In this document: in pieces, positions 34,797 through 44,629 of the stretch
Numbering within the stretch: position 1 is the first letter of the stretch
Layout: each line of letters opens with the position of its first letter
Source of the DNA: Sipunculus nudus
Lineage: Eukaryota > Annelida > Sipuncula > Golfingiida > Sipunculidae
Assembly (NCBI GenBank): GCA_026874595.1
Contig: CM049320.1
Coordinates: forward strand, 36,368,214 to 36,432,213
Direction of reading: 5' to 3'
DNA: 64,000 nucleotides
The notes under the pieces: generated by a model
What the model saw: only the letters and a program-made list of their open reading frames with translations
Databases searched by the model: none
What the model was told of the DNA's origin: nothing
Translations under genes and position numbers: made by a program

Positions 34797-36635
34797 GGGG
34801 CAAATTAGAAACATTTGTTAAATTTTGTAAAAAAAACTTAAGTTCAGGAGGTGTCATATGGTCAAAAGTAGGTCAACAAGGGCAAAATGCAAACTCGATC
34901 TATAACGGGTCATTATCAAGCACCACACCAAAAATCAGGCCAGTATCTGCAGGCATTGTGAAAAAAAGTCCATACGTGCATTTTCATAAAAATTTCTGTC
35001 TTTCATGAAATTTTCTATGTTAAGGATCTGTCATATGGTCAAAAATAAGTCAACTGGGACGAAACGCGAACTTGATCTGTAAGTGGTGCCATTCTGCGCC
35101 AACAGACCAAACATTAGGCTAGTATCTGTAAGCATTGCATTGCAAAACTAGAATATTAGCAAAAGCTGATTATCAGTTATAAATTTAAATTGGAGAGGTA
35201 TGTACCATGTTTCATAACAATCCACCAAATGCTTCCTGAGAAATAAGCTCCAAAGTTTTTTTTCTATACTAAGCTCTGTCACCTTGAAAAGTAGGTCAAG
35301 ATCACCCATCTTTGAACTTGACCAAAATTTTGTAAATATCATGCATTAGCACTGAAGAAAAATTAAGCACAAAAGGCCAACATTGAAAAATCTGATAAAA
35401 ATTCATTAAAAAATCAGAAATTGTAGGTGGTGCCACCAAAATTGTGCAGCACGCACAGACCATCATTCCCAATGATCATAGTAAGTTTTGTGAAAATCCA
35501 CACAATGGTTCCTGAGATATAAGCTTCTGAGTGTTTTTGTATTATCAGCTCTAAAACAAAGAAAAATAGGTCAAGGTCACCCATCTTTGCACTTGACCAA
35601 GATTTTGTTGATATACATCATCACTGATGAAATAAAATTCCAGCCGTGAATACTTTTAGAGAAATCCTGCTCACAAGGTAAAAGTTAACAGACGAGGACG
35701 GACGGACGTCACACGGACAGACAGACGGACGGACAGGCGGACGGACAGACGGACAGCTTTGGTGACGACAATAGCCCATCAGCCTATGAGCTGAGGGCTA
35801 ACATGTACATGTACATTTACATGTACATTTGTCATGAAAATTTATATTTTTCATGCAATTTTCTATGTTAAGGAGCCGTAAAACAATCAAAAGTAGGTCA
35901 ACCGTGACGAAACGCGAACTCGATCTGTAACTGGTCATTATCTGTCCACACACCAAAAATCAGGCCAATATCTGCAGGCATTGCGAAAAAAAGTCCGTAC
36001 ATGTGTGTTTGTCATGAAAATTTCTATTTTTTCATTAAATTTTCTAAGTTAAGGAGCCGTTAAATGGTCAAAAGTAGGTCAACTATGACGAAACGCAAAC
36101 TCGATCTATATCTGGTCATTATTTACCTACACACCAAAAATCAGGCCAATATCTGAAAGCATTGCGAAAAAAAGTCCGTACATGTGTATTTGTCATGAAA
36201 ATTTCTATTTTTCATGAAATTTTCTAAGTTTAGGAGCCGTAAAACGGTCAAAAGTAGGTCAACCGGGACGAAACGTGAACTCGATCTGTAACTGGTCATT
36301 ATCTGCCAGTACACAAAAAAATCAGGCCAAAATCTGCAGGCATTGCGAAAAAAAGTCCGTACATGTGTTTTTGTCATGAAAATTTCTATTTTTCATGAAA
36401 TTTTCGAAGTTTAGGAGCCGTAAAACAGTCAAAATTAGGTCAACTGAACTGGGACGAAACGCGAACTCGATCTGTAACTGGTCATTATCTGTCCACACAC
36501 CAAAAATCAGGCCAATATCTGCAGGCTTTGCGAAAAAAAGTGCGTACAACTGTTTGATTTCGGAATGACGGAAGGACGGAAGGACGGACATGGGTAAAAC
36601 TATATGCCCCGGCCACTTTGTGGCGGGGGCATAAA
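34797..36635. mobile_element. Repeat element with 181 bp tandem core, copy 2
   Basis: This is the duplicate of 27897-29748, including the nested GGAC/hairpin/CTAA element (about 35160-35806) and the terminal GCCCC hairpin near 36605-36633. It moved passively with the 6.9 kb duplication. Confidence 0.75.
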
Positions 36636-36702
36636 AAATGATATTTCTATATTATCTTTTGACAAAGGTCACAGACACTGCAAAAAATAAGGATATTTTT
36701 AC

Positions 36703-36738
36703 CTGTTATTTCTGCTCGGGGAGGTTGAGCAGGAATAT
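36703..36738 (-). CDS. Receptor module copy 2: putative 36 bp cytoplasmic micro-exon
   Basis: The sequence is the same as 29818-29853. The acceptor tract differs by 5 bp (ACTTTTAG) but still ends in AG, so splicing could be preserved. Confidence 0.35.
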
Positions 36739-36917
36739 CTAAAAGTAACCGAAAATAGTTACAGGAATTATTATAACATTATAAAACCATTATCAATTAT
36801 ATATAATTATTCTCCAAAATAAGATTTGACCGATATCTCTTTCATACGTTACTGTACCTAATGAATCTGCCTATTAAACACATTTGATAAATTCTTCATA
36901 TTAACTGAAGAGCCTAC

Positions 36918-37041
36918 CTATCAATCTCCCGATGTGTCTCTAATGAACAAAGTAAGACGGTTACATATATCATGAGAGCAAGGCATATGGCAAATATACA
37001 GGTGAAACCCATAACAAGAAAATTTGCCGTATATAGCAAAT
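36918..37041 (-). CDS. Receptor module copy 2: transmembrane exon
   Basis: It encodes the same protein as 30028-30151, with a T-rich acceptor a few bases shorter. The phase pattern is unchanged. Confidence 0.65.
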
Positions 37042-37355
37042 CTGAAAAAAAAAAACAAACAAAAAAATGAATAATAATTCGACATAACATAAATACTCAT
37101 ACTCATATCGCAATGTTAGCGTTCTGCCATCGCGTACAGCTACGTCCTTTATAACATCATTTAAATAAAATAATCAGCTGTCGCATTTTATCTAATAATT
37201 TAATTTTTTATATATTATCATATTATTTGTATTATTATTTAAAACTATATCAACTAATCTGTCTGCATCGAAAATTAGATAAACAGAAGAAAATTATTTA
37301 CTGGTCAGATAAAAAAATATTAGATAAAATAACTAATCAGTTTAAAGTTTTACAC

Positions 37356-37403
37356 CTTTGCTTTCAGGTCCTGGGTTTACTCTCTTGGGTATTTCAGTGG
37401 CAG
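37356..37403 (-). CDS. Receptor module copy 2: putative stalk exon
   Basis: It is identical in coding sequence to 30467-30514, with both splice sites retained. Confidence 0.45.
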
Positions 37404-37597
37404 CTGTAATTTAAGCCATTACAAATTTAAAACGTCATGATATTCCTATCTCACCATATTATATTAATCTACCGTTTTAACACAAACACGTATACATATA
37501 TTGACTAAATTATCTTTTTGACGCTGATAATACGACGTTTAAGAATACGTCTTGTTGTATCAGTAGGAAATTTATCATTTGGTAATTTTAAAAATAC

Positions 37598-37735
37598 CGT
37601 CGACACATATGAATGAATGCTTCTCCAAGCAACTTTTAAGCCTGACTAAGAACCGTCCCGATTTCCCATTCTTTGTTATGATTGCGCAGCGCCTTCCTTT
37701 TTCTTCACTCACTGGTTTGCTGAATGCTGGTGCAC
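37598..37735 (-). CDS. Receptor module copy 2: cysteine (lectin C-half) exon
   Basis: It differs from copy 1 by a substitution giving PVSEEKG in place of PVREEKG. All three cysteines and both splice sites are kept. Confidence 0.6.
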
Positions 37736-37996
37736 CTACAGAATACATGGACCGCCATAATATATCTGTATTACACACTGAATACCAAACCTACTGTCAA
37801 ATGTAATTTTGTTTGAAGTTTATGATCGGATTATGTTTAATGAGACGGATTTCCGAGATTTTTTCCCCCTTACTGCAAAAGGGACAGGCTCATATTAACT
37901 CATATTAACTATGAACAAATAAATCATATTTGACTTTAACATCTCATAATATACATAAATTATGTTGGGTTCATTCAATTATTCTGTAAAACCTAC

Positions 37997-38317
37997 CAGT
38001 CACAGAGAGCCGCAATGTCTTCTCATAAACCTGATGCATCCCAGTTTCATTACTCTTGTAGCCAATGCATGTGTAATTCCCACTGTCTGAGGTAATAGTT
38101 CTGTTTATATACAAGGCTCTATCGTTGTTGATGTTAAAGTCAAAACGATAATGTGGGATATATATATTGACGCCGATATTCAGCAACTGGACAATGTCAG
38201 AAGACTGACCAATTCCTGATTTCTTTTTCCATTTGATCATGGCAAAATCGTTAATTTTACTAACATGTCCACATGGCAACATCGTAGATTCATTCGTCTT
38301 CGATTTGATTACTGTCT
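37997..38317 (-). CDS. Receptor module copy 2: immunoglobulin domain exon
   Basis: This 321 bp phase-1 exon is like 31108-31428 with the same Ig signature (LPC, IKW, DSGNYTC). Relative to copy 1 it reads VNIYIPHYR in place of VNWFIPHDR. The remaining sequence of the exon, apart from two nearby silent sites and one silent change inside the cluster, is identical. It lies next to two unduplicated Ig exons upstream (38966-39283, 39992-40309). Confidence 0.88.
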
Positions 38318-38591
38318 CTGCAACATAGTAATTGCTCAACTGAGAACATCAGATCTGGTCATCAGATATTTGTGATTTTTGCCATACTTGCCTTAATATA
38401 TCTCAGGAACTTAGTTTCCAACAGTTAATGGTAGTAGGGAATAAAATAAGAAACGTTACCTTAAAGGTTGTCCTGATAAAAGAGATAACATCTTAATTTT
38501 CGTTTAGATATGTTTTTTAAGTTAAATTGTGTTAGCTGAAATTAATCTGTACCAGGGCTGCTAATAATGGATTGAGTAAACCCCCTTATTG

Positions 38592-38595
38592 TGTG

Positions 38596-38631
<36 letters not shown>

Positions 38632-38643
38632 TATACATATATA
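38592..38643. repeat. (TA)n microsatellite, interrupted
   Basis: A TA run with ATGTAT and ATACAT interruptions. It is the allelic counterpart of 31701-31746 in the other duplicate. Confidence 0.9.
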
Positions 38644-38965
38644 ACAACATTGACACCAAAGAAGTTTAATATGTGGAAAACAAAAAAAAAACATTGTCTC
38701 CATTAATATAAATTATTCATGATGCAGGACAACACATGCTTAGCAAACAATCTACCGCATAATTATCACATAATATGAAATAAATGTATAACTGTGAGCA
38801 GTGAGCGTTTGCAACAGTAAATAAATAATTTACGAAGAGGAAGTGTGGGAGTATAACTACCAGAGTGGTATATTAATCTTAATTTTCCACGTTACTGTTG
38901 CACAAATATGGATGTCAATAAAACAATTGACTCTACAATATATTCTACATCCTCCGTTATTTTAC

Positions 38966-39283
38966 CTAGAACATTTAGCCTTATACTTGATTCGAATTCT
39001 GGTCTGAACTTCATCCGTGTTACGGAATATCCAATACAAGAGTACTGTCCCGCGTCCGTCATGCTGACATTTCTTATAATTAACTTGAAGTTTACATCCA
39101 ATGCCAGCGCTCTTAAGCTGTTCTTTAACAGCAACGGCCTTCCGTCATTTTTAATAGATAGCAATGGTTTCCATTCTTTGTGGATCCTCTTGAACCACAT
39201 CACAATATTAGGCTTAGTGGTTAAGTTGTTTTGGGTACACGGAAGCTTTGCTAGAGCATGTTCATTTATCGTCAGTTCTTTTC
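38966..39283 (-). CDS. Immunoglobulin domain exon (second in order)
   Basis: This 318 bp exon is phase 1 at both ends (acceptor AATTTTCAAAG, donor GTAAAA). It encodes an Ig domain with AKLPC, VMWFKR, and DAGQYSC followed by SSIRLNVL. The open frame continues upstream into a hydrophobic run (VFVLTIRCLLIF), but this has no ATG and is probably intron. A leader there is unlikely. The exon is diverged from the duplicated Ig exon and lies just outside the 6.9 kb unit. Confidence 0.85.
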
Positions 39284-39411
39284 CTTTGAAAATTAACAAA
39301 CATCGTATGGTTAGCACAAACACGTTCAAAGCCACAGGAGTGACCTATAGAGTCAGTTGCAGCCTTATCCTACAGCCTTAAACTCCAATGACATCAAAAC
39401 CATGCAGGAAC

Positions 39412-39415
<4 letters not shown>

Positions 39416-39462
<47 letters not shown>
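39416..39462. repeat. (AT)n microsatellite
   Basis: About 23 uninterrupted dinucleotides in the intron between two Ig exons. Confidence 0.95.
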
Positions 39463-39465
<3 letters not shown>

Positions 39466-39991
39466 TCTTATATTCATGTTATAAACAATCATGTCCAAGC
39501 CTCTCGTGGGTAAATAATTATAAGACACGAGTCGATTTCATTTCATCATTAAAGATAGGTTTGAAGGTAAATAAATTAAAGATCTGCTTCCTAATTTAGG
39601 TAAAATAAATTTCTCAAACGATTGCCCATTAAGAGAAATGTGTAAATACGATATTTGCTGCATGTCCTTGAACTCGATGTACCACCGTTCATATGTATTT
39701 ATATGCACAGTTTATACATCGTCTTTACCTGATTCATTTTCCGTGTTTCTATGTAAATATGTTATTGGGTGCTACATATTGCCACATATAAAGAGGAAAG
39801 CCGGTTGTGATGTATCTTTTTAATATGTTATTCTTTATATATTATTTATGCTTATTATTTGTTAATCTGCATGCCTCAATCCAAGCGTTTATTCTTTATC
39901 TGATTTATTCTTTTGTACAATGAATCATAAATGAATGTATACATTCATCATCACCTCTGTTACAGCCAAGAAATTAAAGTGTTGTACTTAC

Positions 39992-40309
39992 CAGTGACCT
40001 CAAGTTGTATAAAACTCTCGAAGGTCAAGATCTTTTCCCCATCTTTAAACATAGACCCTGAGCAGGTATAAATACCTTGATCAAATTCTTTAACGTCTTG
40101 GATCATTAGGTTATTATTGTTTTTGTTAACTTTAAATCTCTTGTTAGGATTAAACCATTGAGGCTGCGAATTTGACACAATTTGTACCAAGTCTTCTTCC
40201 TTGTTATTTTGATCCCTGCTCCAAGTGAACAAATATGTTGAATTTGATGATTTAGACCCAGGACATGGCAAATACACAGTTTTACCTTCATCAGCCAAAA
40301 CTTCTGTCA
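39992..40309 (-). CDS. Immunoglobulin domain exon (first in order)
   Basis: This 318 bp exon is phase 1 at both ends (acceptor CATAAACAG, donor GTAAGT, near consensus). It encodes an Ig V-like domain with VYLPC, LFTWSRD, and FDQGIYTC, then FIQLEVTG. An Asn-rich stretch (NPNKRFKVNKNNNN) occupies the C'-D region. It is followed downstream by further Ig exons and preceded by lectin-like exons on the same strand. Confidence 0.87.
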
Positions 40310-40485
40310 CTGTTTATGAAGAAATGATACACTACCATTAAACTAATAGGCCCCCACTGGATCATAATCCTAAAATTATATTTAAAATCTAGATTTTATC
40401 TTTAATTCATATGAACGGAAAAAATCTATAAAAACATCATCAGAACTATCTATACATCATTGTTAATCAATGTCCAATATATGAC

Positions 40486-40656
40486 CTATGCCTGAGCCTG
40501 TGTTTTTGCCGAGGCCAACCGGAGACATTGCCCATATCGAATCTGTTTCAAAAGGGAACTCTCGATCCATATTGTTATAACTAGATGGAAGAATTTGGCC
40601 TCTTTTTCGACAGACATCTGCAGCTTCATAGTATGTTCTTTTCGATGACTTGTCAT
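40486..40656 (-). CDS. C-type-lectin-like N-half exon (third)
   Basis: This 171 bp exon is phase 1 at both ends (acceptor TATTAATCCAG, donor ATAG|GTCATA). It encodes RTYYEAADVCRKRGQILPS, typical of the first helix of a lectin-like domain (YxxAxxxC...GxxLxS), and DSIWAMSPVG, in the place of the WxG strand. The early cysteines of a long-form domain are missing. The next exon downstream is an Ig domain and not a lectin C-half. The nearest C-half exons are at 37598-37735 and 30709-30846. Confidence 0.55.
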   Translation of the reverse strand: MTSHRKEHTMKLQMSVEKEAKFFHLVITIWIESSLLKQIRYGQCLRLASAKTQAQA

Positions 40657-40816
40657 CTGGATTAATATCACTTTACAAGTAAATGATGTGTTCACAGATA
40701 TTCAAAGCGCCAAATGGAGCCAATTAATTAATCACGACAGGATTTTTAAGAAGTAGAGTAAACAATTTATCAATTATGATACAGTTTAAAAGTTTTAGAT
40801 TTTCCTGAATACCTAC

Positions 40817-40966
40817 CGGCTGCGACGCATATAAACGGATTCCTTTCTTCGCAACTGATGACATTAATTGAATCATTTGAAATACCTCCACTGACTGCAA
40901 TGACGCAGGCACGATTTACAAGACTTTTCATCCTTCTGTTCAAAATAACTGACTGCTGAATTAATT
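40817..40966 (-). CDS. C-type-lectin-like C-half exon (second domain)
   Basis: This 150 bp exon is phase 1 at both ends (acceptor TTTTTTGTTTCTGGACAG, donor GTAGGT). It encodes RACVIAVSGG, then ISCEERNPFICVAA, which is the C-terminal cysteine pattern of the lectin-like fold. It pairs with the N-half exon 41134-41349 immediately upstream. The Ca-binding WND motif is replaced by SIN, so classic sugar binding is doubtful. Confidence 0.7.
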
Positions 40967-41133
40967 CTGTCCAGAAACAAAAAAGAAATACATCATGAAC
41001 TTATATACGGATTACCTGAGTTTATGTTTTCCCCTCACCGTGTTTTACAGAGATTTTCATATTGTTTATATCGGAGTTAATCTAATAAATGGAAATAACT
41101 GCATCAGATATCTGACCACCAAAGGATATTTGC

Positions 41134-41349
41134 CTCTTCTATGGATTCCCATCCATGTTTCCTCAAGGCGCGAAAATTTTAGCTCTTTTCGGATAAACAT
41201 CATTTCATCATAAGCAAGGCTAGGAAACTCTGCCCCAATCTTTTCACAGCTGGCCTTTGCTTGATAATAGCTTTTGGATCCACGTTTAACAGTATAGCAA
41301 TCCGTTACATTGCAGGTCCTTTGTCCCTCGCAGTCAGCACAATTCGAAT
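41134..41349 (-). CDS. C-type-lectin-like N-half exon (second domain)
   Basis: This 216 bp exon has acceptor CTTAATTCTAG and entry phase 1. It encodes a Cys-rich start (NCADCEGQRTCNVTDCYTV), then KSYYQAKASCEKIGAEFPSL, and ETWMGIHRRG. The frame then offers no GT at the expected phase. A GC donor (AGAG|GCAAAT) gives phase 1 and joins cleanly to the C-half exon at 40817-40966. If the GC donor is wrong, the exon end is uncertain by a few codons. Confidence 0.72.
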
Positions 41350-41503
41350 CTAGAATTAAGAGAGCTTTATATGAATGAAGCAATAACAAATATTTGATAT
41401 ATAATGTTAGATGTTCCCGTCAACCGTACATTGGAATTGCATAGGAAACTAGGGAATAAATTTATTAAAAAATATATACTTTCACATATGTATAGACTAA
41501 TAC

Positions 41504-41620
41504 CTTTGCAGAGAAAGGCGTTGCCTGCTGGATAATCTGTGAAGCAAGGTTTTGTAGCCTCTAACCTAAGCTCAATTACCCTGCACGGCTTGTCGACTTG
41601 CACATCCCCGTTAAGATACT
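41504..41620 (-). CDS. C-type-lectin-like C-half exon (first domain)
   Basis: This 117 bp exon is phase 1 at both ends (acceptor TATTTATCTTATAG, donor GTATTAG). It encodes KPCRVIELRLEATKPC, then FTDYPAGNAFLCK, the final cysteines of a lectin-like domain. Its partner N-half is 44418-44627, separated by a 2.8 kb intron. No EPN/QPD or WND sugar-binding motifs are visible. Confidence 0.68.
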
Positions 41621-44417
41621 CTATAAGATAAATACAAATGTCAGGAGACAGTTGTTGGTTATACGACCATGTAAATCTGAATATAATGACGATATCTGTT
41701 CAGACATTTATGAATGCTATATATGTCGGTAATGTTTAACTGAACATTTAACCATGCGTCAATTTTTTAAAATACATGTAGTTTTACAGAAAAATTACCA
41801 AATAAAAGACCAGTATATAAATAAGGATCAGAGAATGTCAATTAAGTGAAACACTACCTTTGTTATGATTGACCCGAAATCTGTGAGACACCATTGAATA
41901 ACGTTATAGGATGTTCTAAAAATATTTATTATGCCCAGTGATCATTGAACTGATCACCTGATAAAGTTGGCGAGTCATGATATTCTTAGTGTTGCGAATA
42001 CAATGTTTCATAAATATATATCACATAAATTTCAAGAAAGTTGGCTCAACTACATCACTTAAAACGGTTTCTTCACAATACTGTCAAAAGTTAAAAAAAA
42101 AATGAAACATTTGAATAGGTACTTTAAACTCAAATATTATATAATATTTCCTGAAAAGACCACGCATTTTTAACAAAGTAAGATCGGCTTCGCATCAAAG
42201 TGCTTGTGCCGTATTGTGGATCATACCTTACCATCATTGTCTTGCCAGCTGGTCAACTCAACTTAAAAACGCTACGGAAACATCCCTGGCATATATTCCC
42301 CTTGTTAATTGACTGACCTATCTACCAGCTTTGATATGTAGATCATTTGCATTAGCATTTGATATTTTAATGCATGTGCCTTTATTTTTTAACATTTACA
42401 TTGAAATTGGCTCATGGGTCCTTCCGTGGGAGTTAATGAATATTTAAAACTGCCTCTGGTCTGGTGTGCCGGGGCTGCAGTCACGCAAGTTGTGCTTTTC
42501 CTTGTCACTCTATTTCATGTTTACTTCCTCAACTAGTATTGACACAGATTGTGATCCATAAAAGTATATTTCATTTAGGTGTTGGTAACGTTAAAGTCGA
42601 ATTGGGATAATTAATTAGTATATGGTAGGGTTTTAGGAAGTATGTAATTTAATGATAATGTAATGGTACTTGTGGAGGTATTATTAAAGGGGGAGGTGTA
42701 AGGCCGCTGGCAAACATCTGTGCATTTATGTGGCAATTATATAACACAGTCATCCCCTATATTTCATGATTACTCTTACCATGTAAAACGTTGTAATTAG
42801 GGTAAACGCTTTGTACACGAAGTAATGCAGGCGTGAATAATAATGCCACTGTTAGTCCATAGAGTCCGGATTATAGTCACTGGCAGTGCATTCAACATCC
42901 CTGAATCACTATATTGAAACTCTGGATATACTCAATGGAGTATCCCAAGCTATAACCGAACGACTATGAATTACAGCTGAACCCAGTCTCCCAACTACCC
43001 AATAAATACGAATTTCTCTTGGTCTCGAATATGTTAGTATTATTTCAGTAAACAATGTCTCAAAAGTGAGACCACCCCTGATTTAGAATTAAGGACGCAT
43101 TGCCTGGCCACAGTGCTAATACGCACAGTACTGTATTAACATGTGATATGAGTCACAGGTTGCGCCATGTCACTGTTTCACAATCGCCGGACCAGAAAGG
43201 GGACACTCCTACCCAGTCCCAGTGCTAATTTAGTCTCTCAGATGCCACCGCAAGGTACGGTAGTAACATTTTCTGCTGAGTCAGTTACCTAGATATTGAT
43301 TCTCTGCCGCTCAAGACAGATAAAAAAGGGTAACACAGGTTCCTGATTAAGTACCCCCCCCCCCCCCTGCATTCGTTCTTGGGCGGTACAGATTGTCATC
43401 GACCCTTTGTATCGGATGTGTTACGATTGGCAAATTTGCCTAAACGTGTGTAACGGGTATGAATCAGAAAGTCATGCATATTTTCCTTTTAATGGAATAA
43501 ATAATTACTTTAAAACAGTTTATTTGTTTTCAAATTCATCACAGATAAAGCTGTGAAATATTGAAAACCTGGAAATTTGGTAGAAGTAGGAATTTCATAT
43601 AAAAATACCACCATAAATTGCAACCGATTTGCTCAGGTCCAAGGTGGTTCCAATTTTGGGAGTCCACTGTAATTGTCTTGGAGAAAGCAGTTTTGTTTTC
43701 AATTCGTATGCCATAGGAGTTGTGTATAGTGTGTATTACTTTTTCATGTTAGCTTTTACCCCGGTGAGACCCGTTCTGGTTAGGGCGAAAGATGCTTAGA
43801 ACCACAGAGGCCGTACTTTGGTGGTTCTGCGATCTGGCTTGTAAGACAATGGACATCAAGGGAAAATGATGGCTGGAAGGGGCAGTCCAGAATCTCGAGT
43901 AGTACCACACGGCTGGCGCCTGAGGACTAAGTAGCGCTCGACTCTGGCCGGCAAGCAGAGAGATTAGTTGGGTTGAGACTGGCATGATATGGTGGTCCAT
44001 GGAGAGATCGAACGTATTAAAGGGTGAACATATTGCAAATACGTTTAGCTTATATCAAAATCTCTGCTACTGTTATAGAGACTGCGTGTTTGTGTTAAAA
44101 CGATCTGTTTGTTCAGACTGACAGTTAAAGATTTCATGTACACCCAGAACATCTAAAAATAGCCATGGATACTTGGGTGTGACTGTAACTCTCAAGGTTT
44201 CATCAGCTCTTTCAGAGTAAACTTACCGGCAGACAAACTAATCAACCATTGACAGTAAAACATATAACCTCCTGGTGGAGATTAGAAGTTCATATGGATT
44301 TTTGCTGGATACAAAATTTATAGTGATCAAAGAATATATGACAGTAATCTTGATTGAGCCCCTGGGCCGCAAAACGAATCCAAAACATAAACACAATTCA
44401 GCAAGAAGAAAACTTAC
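41621..44417. other. Putative 2.8 kb intron, no exon recognised
   Basis: Both ends carry correct splice signals for the minus strand. A poly-C run (43355-43368) and an 83-codon minus-strand ORF (43749-44000) without domain similarity lie inside. I see no further lectin or Ig exon. Confidence 0.5.
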
Positions 44418-44627
44418 CGACGACGGATCCATTGGGCCATACCCATGATTCAAGTGCAGTCTCAGCTAAGTTTGTCCATGTGATGTTGATATCTAGTCCT
44501 TTATGATCAATCAACAACTCATCAAAAATATTTACACCTGGCAATACCAATTTGAAGCTATAGCATGTCTCAAGCGCTTCATCAAAGGTCCCGTTTTTTC
44601 TTATAAGTATGTCTTCAGTTTTAATGC
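44418..44627 (-). CDS. C-type-lectin-like N-half exon (first domain)
   Basis: This 210 bp exon is phase 1 at both ends (acceptor ACGCCTATTCCAG, donor G|GTAAGT, consensus). It encodes GTFDEALETCYSFKLVLPG, FDELLI, and ITWTNLAE, then SWVWPNGSVV. These correspond to the first helix, the LP loop and the W-x-G strands of a lectin-like fold. It is the most 5' exon I can assign. No leader peptide exon was found further upstream. Confidence 0.68.
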
Positions 44628-44629
44628 CT

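Larger units (their letters stand above)
31988..38885. repeat. 6.9 kb tandem duplication, copy 2
   Basis: This is a head-to-tail duplicate of 25089-31987. It ends at GGTATATTAATCTTAA near 38882, after which the flanking unique sequence with the next Ig exon begins. The junction shows AT-rich microhomology (ATATTAACAATTATATATTT). Confidence 0.97.

Noticed and set aside
39268-39335. Signal peptide upstream of the Ig exon 38966-39283
   Set aside because: The hydrophobic run has no ATG, and a phase-1 acceptor separates it from the Ig domain. It is most likely intron sequence.
38908-39381. 157-codon plus-strand ORF
   Set aside because: It is the antisense shadow of the Ig exon 38966-39283, which has domain signature and splice sites on the minus strand.
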